Shown one piece after another: positions 52,281 through 60,279 of a DNA stretch of 64,000 bases (the first letter of the stretch is position 1; each line of letters starts with the position of its first letter). The stretch covers positions 5,394,001-5,458,000 of the forward strand of contig NZ_JACHMY010000001.1 of NCBI RefSeq assembly GCF_014205135.1, read 5' to 3'. The stretch comes from Kribbella italica (lineage in GTDB: Bacteria; Actinomycetota; Actinomycetes; Propionibacteriales; Kribbellaceae). A program made the position numbers and the translations under genes. Under the pieces are notes generated by a model that saw only the letters and a program-made list of their open reading frames with translations, ran no database searches and had not been told where the DNA came from.

Positions 52281-52907
52281 ATGTCCACCACGCGGTTGCT
52301 GCTGCTCGGCGTCGTCCGGATCTTCCAGCCGGCCTACGGGTACCAGCTGCGCCGCGAGCTGCTCACCTGGAACGTGCAGCAGTGGGCGAACATCAATCCC
52401 GGCTCGATCTACACCGGTCTGCGCACGCTGGCCAAGCACGGATTCCTGGAGGAGCTCGCCGAGGGCAAGGGCTACAAGCCCGGCCGTACGTCGTACAAGC
52501 TCACCGCCGACGGCGAAACGGAGTACTTCACGCTCCTGCGCCAGGCCCTGTGGACCGTCGACGGCTTCCAGCCCGGCCAGATGCAGGCCGCCCTGAGCTT
52601 CCTGTGGTCCCTCAAACGCGACGAGGTCGTCGCCGCCCTCGAGTCCCGCATCGTCCAGCTCGAACAGCACGAGAAGGCCGCCCCCTTCCACGAACGCCAG
52701 ATCGAGCAGGACCCCGGCACCCCCGACCACGTCGTCGAGATGTTCCGCATCGCCGACGCCCGCAACCGCGGCGAACTCGACTGGACCCGCTCCTTCCGCA
52801 CCCGCGTCCTCGCCGGCGAGTACTCCTTCGCCGGCGAAACCCCCGACTGGATCCCGGGCCCAGAGGCCGCCGAACAGTGGCGCAACCTGCCTGAGCCCCC
52901 GGACTGA
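52281..52907 (+). CDS. PadR-family transcriptional regulator
   Basis: A 208-residue regulator. The N-terminal winged helix is typical of PadR (LLLLGVVRIFQPAYGYQLRREL, then SIYTGLRTLAKHGFLEEL and GRTSYKLTADG). The C-terminal half (about 95-208) is helical and carries the dimerisation region, here with a long Glu/Gln-rich helix. It is divergent from the GNAT pair, the usual layout for a repressor of its neighbour. ATG 52281 without an obvious ribosome site. Confidence 0.87.
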   Translation: MSTTRLLLLGVVRIFQPAYGYQLRRELLTWNVQQWANINPGSIYTGLRTLAKHGFLEELAEGKGYKPGRTSYKLTADGETEYFTLLRQALWTVDGFQPGQMQAALSFLWSLKRDEVVAALESRIVQLEQHEKAAPFHERQIEQDPGTPDHVVEMFRIADARNRGELDWTRSFRTRVLAGEYSFAGETPDWIPGPEAAEQWRNLPEPPD

Positions 52908-52928
52908 GCTCTTCGGTGACGTTCGGGC

Positions 52929-52958
52929 GGCCGGGTAGGAAGGCGGAAGGTCCCGGCC
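52929..52958. terminator. Possible terminator hairpin after padR
   Basis: GGCCGGG (52929-52935) and CCCGGCC (52952-52958) form a 7-bp stem with a 16-base loop, 21 bases after the PadR stop, in the gap before the convergent immunity gene. No T-tract. Confidence 0.35.
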
Positions 52959-53059
52959 TCACTCGAGACGTCATACACCCGCAGTGACATCTCGCTCACA
53001 GCACGAACTTTGGACATAGGCAGCACCGTTCTTCGCCTTCATCGGGTAGTGGCTCGCCG

Positions 53060-53539
53060 CTAACCTTCACTCGAAAAAAAGGTCACCGTCGGGCCGTACT
53101 CGACAGGATCGTCCGAAAAAACCACCTCGAACACTCGGCTCGGGAACCTCGACGCCAGCGCAGCTGCCCAGGTCTCCCTCATCACGAGACCAACCGAAGT
53201 CAGCGCACCTCTGTCCTCATCGCTCCGAGCCGAGAACGCCTCCCAAAGATGAAAGTGGTTCACCATGCTTTCCACCGAAGAGACGGTCGCTCCATCGCTG
53301 AGGAACCAGGCGTCCACCCCGGCCTCGTCGAATCCTAAGCGCAAAAATACGCCGCCTCGATACTCTCGGAAATCAGGCCAAACCAGCGCCGCTAATGCGA
53401 CTGCATCAATCGGAGTCAAATTCGCGATAACGTATGTCCGTAACTCAAATTCGCCTGGATGAAACATTTCTCGAACCTTGGGGAATGCTTCGAAGGCAAC
53501 ATCTCTCCATTGAGCGCCTAAGCCCTCACTCACCATCAA
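53060..53539 (-). CDS. Putative immunity protein for the adjacent Rhs/HINT toxin
   Basis: A 159-residue cytoplasmic protein with no signal peptide, acidic, with many aromatic residues. It starts inside the last codons and stop of the toxin gene (ATGs at 53539 and 53536; the second gives an exact ATGA overlap). Such a small gene directly behind a polymorphic toxin with overlapping ends is almost always the immunity gene that protects the producer. I do not recognise a family. Base composition is much lower in GC than the neighbours, the same as the toxin end of the previous gene, so the two were probably acquired together. Confidence 0.75.
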   Translation of the reverse strand: MMVSEGLGAQWRDVAFEAFPKVREMFHPGEFELRTYVIANLTPIDAVALAALVWPDFREYRGGVFLRLGFDEAGVDAWFLSDGATVSSVESMVNHFHLWEAFSARSDEDRGALTSVGLVMRETWAAALASRFPSRVFEVVFSDDPVEYGPTVTFFSSEG

Positions 53540-56500
53540 CAGCCTCTCGGAAGATCGCCAGGGCCGGCCGAGTACGCATGACCGGTCGGCTTTGGATAGA
53601 TCTTACCATTCGGCGCAACATTTCGACTGTACTCCTGAACGTGAGGCGTTTCCACACCCCGGTGAGCGGCGCCCGTCAAATCGACGCGACGGAGGATCGT
53701 CCCTTCGGAATCATAGACAGCATAATTAGTGACAGCACCATCTCGCCTACGAATGTAGACCCCACCCTTCGGCCCTCCCTCATCGATAGCCCCGCCGATC
53801 GGGAAGTCACCCTTTGGCCATTCGACTGCATTCGTAAGGTCAATGCCATCCTGATTATGGACCAATACAGGTGCATCGTTTACAACCACGAAAAAGGTAT
53901 GGAAGCCACTAACAGTGAGGTTGCGTACAGTTGCCACCTCGTCGTAATCGAGCACTGCCGCCACACGCACAGACTCCCCTCTCAGAGATTGCAGCTCATC
54001 ACCTACTCGAAGGTCATTTGCATGCACCCAGCGCCGACTCTTGGGCAGGTAAAAGGGATGACCCTCGGTTGCGGTCAACGCCGACGTATTTTTCGCAGTA
54101 GCGCTTTCGATTGCGAGTGTAAGCGTAACCAGACTCTTGTTGCCCTGGCCAAGGATCGTTCCGACGACAGTCTGGCCGGCAGTCTTTCCGGAGACCGGAT
54201 CTGCAGCCAAGACCCTGTCACCAAGCTTTAGTTTCTCGATTGGTTTACTGACGCCGTCTGCCAAAAGGACCATGGTGCCTGGCAAGAAGGAGTTCCCGAT
54301 CCTACAGTTTTTTCCGACTACTTCTGCCAACTCTTTGCCGGTTACGTTGCGGGCTGCAGCTTCGGCGGCCTCCGCTTCTGCCTTCCTCGCGGCAGCGCGT
54401 CCCACGGTCGGCAGCACGGCCTTCGCGGTGACTCCGGCCTCCGGTCCCAGACCAGGGATGAACCACGACGCCCCCTCGGCAACGGTCAGGTTGCAGGCGG
54501 CCTGACCGCTCGGGCTCCGGGGGCCCATGCAGTTGTCGGCGAACCTGTGGCCGTAGTCGGCCAACTGCTCCTTGCCGTAGTCCTGGAGCCAGTCGCTGCC
54601 GTGCGTGCCGATGTACTCGCCGACGTCGCGGGCCTTGGCCTCGGCGGCGTGGCCGAGCCATCTTTCGGCGTCGCCACGGGCCTTGCTCGCCTTCTTGAAG
54701 AAGCTTCCGATCTTGTGAAGCGGGCTCGTCTTCTTCGGCGGGTCGGCGGCCGGCGGCGGCTGATTCCCACCGCTGCTGGTCGGCAGCGTCCCCCCGGAGT
54801 AGTGCTCGAGCATCTCCATCATGCCGTCGGGGTCCGAGGCCGTGACCGGGTTGTTGCTCGCGTACGCGTAGGCGTTGAGCTGCTGGGGGTTGCTCACATC
54901 GGCCAGCGGATCGACCGAGATGAACCGCCCGAGGCCGGTGTCGTACTCGCGTGCTCCGAGGTGTGTCAGGTTCGTCGACGTGTCGATCTGACCGCCGACG
55001 AAGCCACGAATCGTCGGCTGCCAGCCCGTGTACTGACCTCGTGGTGCCCCGAACGGATCGAGCCAACGCCGTGTGACCGCCAATGAGAATCGATTGACGC
55101 TGACCGTTGCCGTGCCGTGGTTGTCAGAGAGCAGCAACTCGACCTGCGCCCCGTTTCGCATGGCAACCGTGGCGCCGTTGAACTGGTAGTAGCGCGTCGA
55201 GGTCACCGTGTTGGTCGACTTGGTCCATCTGACCTCGTCCTGCCCGAGATACAGCGTCGCCCCGTCCGGGTCGTGCTTGATCAGCCGGTCGCCGTCGGCG
55301 CCGTAGATGAACGAGGTCGGATTGGTGCCGCCGGCACCGCTCAGGCTGGCCAGTTCGCCTTCCACATCCCAGGTGAGCGTCTCGGTGTCGCCGCCACGGG
55401 TCCGGCTCGACATGTTGCCTGCCGCGTCATAGCCGTACGTGCTGGCGGAGGAACCCGACGGCCCACTCGTCGTCACTCCTGTGACGGCGTGCGGCCGAGG
55501 CGAAGCGCCCGAAGGGTAGGCGTATGTCTGAGTGACGTCGCCGGCAGTGGTGTGATCGACGACCTTCGACCGGTTGCCCGACTTCCAGTACTCGTAGTCT
55601 CGCCAGTACGGATAGGTGCCGCCCAAGGTGGTCGTCGACGGCGGGGTCGCACACGATGCACCGGACGTCGTCCGTGCCTGGGTCAGGCGCCGGAGGTAGT
55701 CGTAGGTGAAACACTGGCGGTCACCACCGGTGCCCTGGTTGTACGACTGACCGATCGACAGGACGTTCCCCGCGTTGTCGTAGCCGTAGGTAAAGGTGTC
55801 GTCCGCCACAGACTGCCCTTGGCGCTGCACCTGCATCGTCTCGGGCCTTCGGGTGCCGAGCTGGTACGTGAACAACTGCGAGACGGCCTTCGCGTTCACG
55901 ACGTCACCCATGGTGTAAATGAGTGGCTCACCGTACGGCGAGTACTGGGCGTCGGCCAGGTAGGACCCATAGCCGCCACCCATACCGACGGGCGCATCGA
56001 TGAGCGGGTTGGAGCTGTAGTGCATCTGCAGCGCCTCGGTCGGCAGACCGGGCACCGTCGGAGTTGTCACCTTGTCGATCGCGCCGTTCGGCAGGTAGCT
56101 GGTCGACGACACATAGGTGCCGGCCAGCTTGCCTTCCACCGCGGGAATTGTGGTCTTCGTCGCGGTCGGTCGTCCCAACGCGTCGTAACTCGTGACCTCG
56201 GACTTGTAGTTGTTGGCGCCCACCGTGCGAGTCGACGAGGTCAGCAGGCCCTTGGCAACGGTGTCGTACACCCAGGACGCCAGCACCGGACCGGTCGCGC
56301 TGCCGCTACGAACTGCCGTCTTCCGGTCCAGGTCGTCGTAGCCGAAGAACACCGACTGGTTGCGTGCGTCGACGACGGATACGACGCGACCAGCCTTGTC
56401 GTACGTCGTCGAGCTGGCGCCCTTGTCCGGATCGCTCGTCGCGATCTGCCGACCGCGCTGATCGTAGGTGTAGCTCCAGGTGCTCCCACCCGCGTTCTTC

Positions 56501-59500
56501 ACGCTCGCCAACTGATCAGCATCTGTGTACGTGTAGAAAGTACTGTCGTAGGTCCCGGACGGTGAAGCGCCCTGGAACTGCCGCAGCTCGGTGGTGTTTC
56601 CGCGGACGTCTTCAACCGTCAGCGTCGGGGTGTCGCCGGCCGGAGGATCGATCGCGACCCGGTCGCCGCCGTACGTCGTTGTCGTCCGCCACTTCTCCAC
56701 CGCCATGCTGCGGAAGATCGAGGCAGTGACCCGGTTCGCACCGTCAACCTCGTAGACGGTCTGCGCGGGCAGCTCGGTTTGCACGACCTTGAAGAGGGAG
56801 GTCGTGGGCCCGCTCGCGTCGTTGTAGTAGGGGGCCGTCGTGCTGGCCTTACCACCCCGCTCGTCGTAGCGGGTCTCGGTGATCATGCGTCCGACACCGT
56901 TACCGGCAACAGCCTGTGCCTGTCGCTCACGAAGGAAGCCGTCGAAAAGTGCGGTGGATGGCCGATAGGACCCGGTGTGGGTCAGCGACTGTGTGGTGAT
57001 CGCGCTCGGTTGCGCCGCGGTGTTCGACAGTTTGTAGGCATAGGTCGACGAGGCGGTCTGTCCTCCGGCCTTGGACCGATCGGGAAGCCACACCGCGGTG
57101 AGACGACCAGTCGGATCGTAGGTGAGGTCGGTCCGTTTGCTGCCGACGTCGACCTTGGTCGTCGGCAAACCCCAGGCCGGCTGGAGGGTTGTGGTCACGA
57201 CGTTCTGCGCGGCATCAGTCACCGAGGTTCCGGTGACCGGTCCCGCAGTCGCCGGTGTGAAGGCGGTCTTGCTGACCAGTCTGTCGAGGCCGTCGTAGGA
57301 CTCGACGACGCGTCCCAGGGTGTCGTGAACTGTCCGCTCGACCTGTTCGTACACCGGCCCGCTGTTCCACCCGTTCATCACTTCGGTGCGGGACGGAATG
57401 CCATCGGTGGGAGTGGCCGTGATCGTAGTGTTGTTCTGGTCGTAATAGGTGCGGTTGTCAGAGACCACCTGGCTCGGGCGGCTTGGAGTACTGGCGCAAC
57501 TGACCGACACCGTCTCCTCGCGGCTGACCGTGTCCATGATCCAGGCCGCCGAGTTCCGGTTGTAGGTCGTGCGAGTACAGCGGTCGTCGTCATCACGGCT
57601 CACGTCCCCGAGGTCGCTGACCTCGGTCGGCATGCCGTAGTCGTCGTACGTCGTGTTGACGCCGCCCGTGCGGTACGTACCGTCGGACAGCCGAACCCGA
57701 GAGCGTGTGTACGACGTCCCGAGCAGCACTGCCGCACGTCCTCCGCCGGTTCCGGTCTGCAGCAACCAGGGAGTGCTGATGGTTCCGGAGACCTCAGCGC
57801 CTCCACTGCCGTTGTAGGTGATCTGCTCACGGACGTAGCCGTTGAGACGATCGAAGTCGTCGTAGTCGGCACCGGTGGTGTCGCGGATCGACGTAGACTT
57901 CGTGCCGCCGCTACCGTCCCGATCTCCGTACATCCCGCGGAAGAACAGGTACCTGGTCGCCGTCTGATGGCCCGGCGACCCCTTGAGAACAGTGACGTAG
58001 TTGTAGCCTCGCCAATCACCCCAGGTCCGGTGCTCAGGCTTCGCGAAGGCGTCGTCGTAGTACCGCCAGGCCGGCGATCCACTGTAGGTGTAGCTCGTCA
58101 CCTGGTCCGGAGCATCGGTGACGAGGTCGTCGTCCACCACGTTCGAGACGACGTACTTCTGGAAGTAGTTCATCTGTGGCGCCGAGCCGCCGTCCCGGGT
58201 GAACCACACCGGGAAGCAACGCATGCCGTTGCTCGCCGGTGCCGACGGTTTGCTGTTGACGCTGCACTCGGCCGGCAGGTAGTTCACGGTCGTCTGGGCA
58301 CCGGAGTCGGTCTTGATGATGTGCATTCGCAGCTTGTTCATGGCCAACGCGCCACCCAGGACGCCGTCCACGCGATTGGGCAACGACACGTAGTCGAAGG
58401 TGGTCGACGGGTCGGTCACCGTGCCACCGACAAGTCCCTTGTGGGTGATGGAGTTCAACCACAAGATCTTGCCGGAACCATCCCCTGGATCCTCGTAGCT
58501 CTGCCCGAAGGTCCAGCTGTCGACGGCGGTCGTCGTGGTGCCGGATCGGATCTGCGTGGTGAGGGACGTCAGCCGCTTCCGGGTGAAGAAGGTGGGCGAG
58601 ACCTTGTCCGGGCAGGTCGTGGACGAGGTACAGATCTGGTCGAACGGCACGTCCGGCCAGGAGTTCGCGTTGGCCGACGTGAGCTGGCTGGGATCACAGG
58701 TGATCGCCCCGCTCGGCAAACACCTCTCGGCGACGGCGAACGTCACTTGTGCGGGCGGCGTTCCCTGATCCGCCCCCTCGCGCTCGCCGTACTCGATCGT
58801 CGTCAGGTAGCTGGCGCGGTCGTAGGTCGAGACGTGAGCGTTGTTGTTCCGACCGTAGTTGTTGGTTTCTTGCGCGTAGCGATACGTCACCTGATTTCCC
58901 GACGTGTCCACCACGCGATCGAGGCTCCAGCGCCACGGCAGCTGACACGACGAAGTGTCGAAGGTCGTTGCGTTGCACGGTTCGTCGGTGTTGTTGCCGA
59001 AAACCGTGACCTTCGAGACGGAATTGGTCTTGGCGCTGCCGTCCGCCACGGGGTTGAAGCCGAAGTAGTACCGCGTGCCATCGGTGGTGGTCAGCAACCA
59101 GTACCCACCGTTCCTGACATCTTCGCCGACGAGGACTCGCTGAATACGCGAGCCGTCGTCATCAGCGAGCTTCCACTGCTTCTTCTCGGGGTCCCAGAGC
59201 AGATCGCTCGAGTGGCCGTCCAGCGACAGCGTCGCGTTGTCGGACTTCCAGCACAGGTCACCGGTCTTCACCGTGTTGTTGGCGTTACCACCCATGTCGT
59301 CGGAGCAGGCGATGTACTTGCGCTCGACGAAGCCGGCTTGAAGATCCTGCCCCTGACCGAGCCAGGAGGTCTGGTTGTTGGCCGAGGCAACTTGCCCGTC
59401 CACCGACCCGGACGAGTACTTGATGGCGAGATCGGGTTTCGGCCCTACCGTTCCCGGTGGCACCCGCATCGGGTAGCTCCAGTTGAACTCACCTGTCTGA

Positions 59501-60279
59501 GCACCGACGGACCAGGCGGAGGACGCAGCCAACGAGGTGGCGGCGTAGGTGCCGTTGTCTCCTGACGCACCTGCGGTCAGGGCGAAGGTCGACATCGCCG
59601 AGGACGCGGTGACCTCAGCGGTGTAACGCGCTGCCTTGCTGTCGTTCGACCCCTCAGCCACGGGCGTCGACACACATCGGCCAGGCGCCGGGCAAGTCAC
59701 CTGAACCAGGCGCAATCGACTGGCCCAGTCTCCACCAAAGGCATAGCGGAACTTGGAGTAGTCGATCTGAAGCTTGACCCGCCCGGCCGAGGCCGAGCCG
59801 TCGTTCCGCGCTACGCGGACAGCAACGCCGTTGACCCCGAGTTGCTGCGAGGCCGACTGATCCAGCAGATCGACCCGAACGGAGGCCGGCGCAGCGCCAG
59901 GGGTGCCTACCGGAGCGACCGACACCGGCGAATCGCCGACCTGACGCCCACCGGGCGTGCTCTTGCCAGCAAGCATCGCCGACGACGCGGGTGTGCTGAG
60001 CACGACCGACTCCGACATCGCCTTCGGCCACGTCGGTGCTGCAATCGATGCGCTGGGCTTGCGCTGAGGTTGTTTCGGCGAGTCAGCTGTGAAGTCGGCC
60101 CCAGACACCGAGGCGACCTTCTGCAACGCCAGTTCTGGTAGGCGGGGCGTCTCCGAGCGGGTTGCTCCGGCCTCCCCAGCACCAGCAACCACGCCGATGA
60201 GCAGACTGATGCTCAGGGCAAGAACCAGCCCAGCCGTTCCACGCCGCACGAGTGACCCCCGCGAGATCGTCTTGGCCAT
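53536..60279 (-). CDS. Secreted Rhs/YD-repeat polymorphic toxin with HINT and C-terminal toxin domain
   Basis: A 2247-residue exported toxin. Signal peptide at about 1-39 (LVLALSISLLIGVVAG). Near residue 263 an SpvB-like stretch starts (FNWSYPMRVPPGTVGPKPDL). YD/Rhs repeats run from about 1000 to 1750 and form the toxin-encasing shell; the Rhs core is near 1780 (GRFISVDPLADV, NPQQLNAYAYASNNPV). A helical linker precedes a pretoxin HINT domain (about 1996-2143: NSFLPGTMVLLADG, ATEGHPFYLP, ending VLVHNQ) that should cut off the last 104 residues. That tail (RRVDLTGAAHRGVETPHVQEY near its middle, parts) resembles polymorphic toxin type 24, predicted RNase; this family call is moderate. One base overlaps the LamG gene upstream. 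Confidence 0.9.
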   Translation of the reverse strand: MAKTISRGSLVRRGTAGLVLALSISLLIGVVAGAGEAGATRSETPRLPELALQKVASVSGADFTADSPKQPQRKPSASIAAPTWPKAMSESVVLSTPASSAMLAGKSTPGGRQVGDSPVSVAPVGTPGAAPASVRVDLLDQSASQQLGVNGVAVRVARNDGSASAGRVKLQIDYSKFRYAFGGDWASRLRLVQVTCPAPGRCVSTPVAEGSNDSKAARYTAEVTASSAMSTFALTAGASGDNGTYAATSLAASSAWSVGAQTGEFNWSYPMRVPPGTVGPKPDLAIKYSSGSVDGQVASANNQTSWLGQGQDLQAGFVERKYIACSDDMGGNANNTVKTGDLCWKSDNATLSLDGHSSDLLWDPEKKQWKLADDDGSRIQRVLVGEDVRNGGYWLLTTTDGTRYYFGFNPVADGSAKTNSVSKVTVFGNNTDEPCNATTFDTSSCQLPWRWSLDRVVDTSGNQVTYRYAQETNNYGRNNNAHVSTYDRASYLTTIEYGEREGADQGTPPAQVTFAVAERCLPSGAITCDPSQLTSANANSWPDVPFDQICTSSTTCPDKVSPTFFTRKRLTSLTTQIRSGTTTTAVDSWTFGQSYEDPGDGSGKILWLNSITHKGLVGGTVTDPSTTFDYVSLPNRVDGVLGGALAMNKLRMHIIKTDSGAQTTVNYLPAECSVNSKPSAPASNGMRCFPVWFTRDGGSAPQMNYFQKYVVSNVVDDDLVTDAPDQVTSYTYSGSPAWRYYDDAFAKPEHRTWGDWRGYNYVTVLKGSPGHQTATRYLFFRGMYGDRDGSGGTKSTSIRDTTGADYDDFDRLNGYVREQITYNGSGGAEVSGTISTPWLLQTGTGGGRAAVLLGTSYTRSRVRLSDGTYRTGGVNTTYDDYGMPTEVSDLGDVSRDDDDRCTRTTYNRNSAAWIMDTVSREETVSVSCASTPSRPSQVVSDNRTYYDQNNTTITATPTDGIPSRTEVMNGWNSGPVYEQVERTVHDTLGRVVESYDGLDRLVSKTAFTPATAGPVTGTSVTDAAQNVVTTTLQPAWGLPTTKVDVGSKRTDLTYDPTGRLTAVWLPDRSKAGGQTASSTYAYKLSNTAAQPSAITTQSLTHTGSYRPSTALFDGFLRERQAQAVAGNGVGRMITETRYDERGGKASTTAPYYNDASGPTTSLFKVVQTELPAQTVYEVDGANRVTASIFRSMAVEKWRTTTTYGGDRVAIDPPAGDTPTLTVEDVRGNTTELRQFQGASPSGTYDSTFYTYTDADQLASVKNAGGSTWSYTYDQRGRQIATSDPDKGASSTTYDKAGRVVSVVDARNQSVFFGYDDLDRKTAVRSGSATGPVLASWVYDTVAKGLLTSSTRTVGANNYKSEVTSYDALGRPTATKTTIPAVEGKLAGTYVSSTSYLPNGAIDKVTTPTVPGLPTEALQMHYSSNPLIDAPVGMGGGYGSYLADAQYSPYGEPLIYTMGDVVNAKAVSQLFTYQLGTRRPETMQVQRQGQSVADDTFTYGYDNAGNVLSIGQSYNQGTGGDRQCFTYDYLRRLTQARTTSGASCATPPSTTTLGGTYPYWRDYEYWKSGNRSKVVDHTTAGDVTQTYAYPSGASPRPHAVTGVTTSGPSGSSASTYGYDAAGNMSSRTRGGDTETLTWDVEGELASLSGAGGTNPTSFIYGADGDRLIKHDPDGATLYLGQDEVRWTKSTNTVTSTRYYQFNGATVAMRNGAQVELLLSDNHGTATVSVNRFSLAVTRRWLDPFGAPRGQYTGWQPTIRGFVGGQIDTSTNLTHLGAREYDTGLGRFISVDPLADVSNPQQLNAYAYASNNPVTASDPDGMMEMLEHYSGGTLPTSSGGNQPPPAADPPKKTSPLHKIGSFFKKASKARGDAERWLGHAAEAKARDVGEYIGTHGSDWLQDYGKEQLADYGHRFADNCMGPRSPSGQAACNLTVAEGASWFIPGLGPEAGVTAKAVLPTVGRAAARKAEAEAAEAAARNVTGKELAEVVGKNCRIGNSFLPGTMVLLADGVSKPIEKLKLGDRVLAADPVSGKTAGQTVVGTILGQGNKSLVTLTLAIESATAKNTSALTATEGHPFYLPKSRRWVHANDLRVGDELQSLRGESVRVAAVLDYDEVATVRNLTVSGFHTFFVVVNDAPVLVHNQDGIDLTNAVEWPKGDFPIGGAIDEGGPKGGVYIRRRDGAVTNYAVYDSEGTILRRVDLTGAAHRGVETPHVQEYSRNVAPNGKIYPKPTGHAYSAGPGDLPRGC

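Noticed and set aside
56779..59565. A 928-residue open frame on the plus strand opposite the Rhs gene
   Set aside because: It is the mirror of a GC-rich coding frame: Arg/Val/Gly-rich with no domain, and the minus-strand frame has clear Rhs motifs and a signal peptide.
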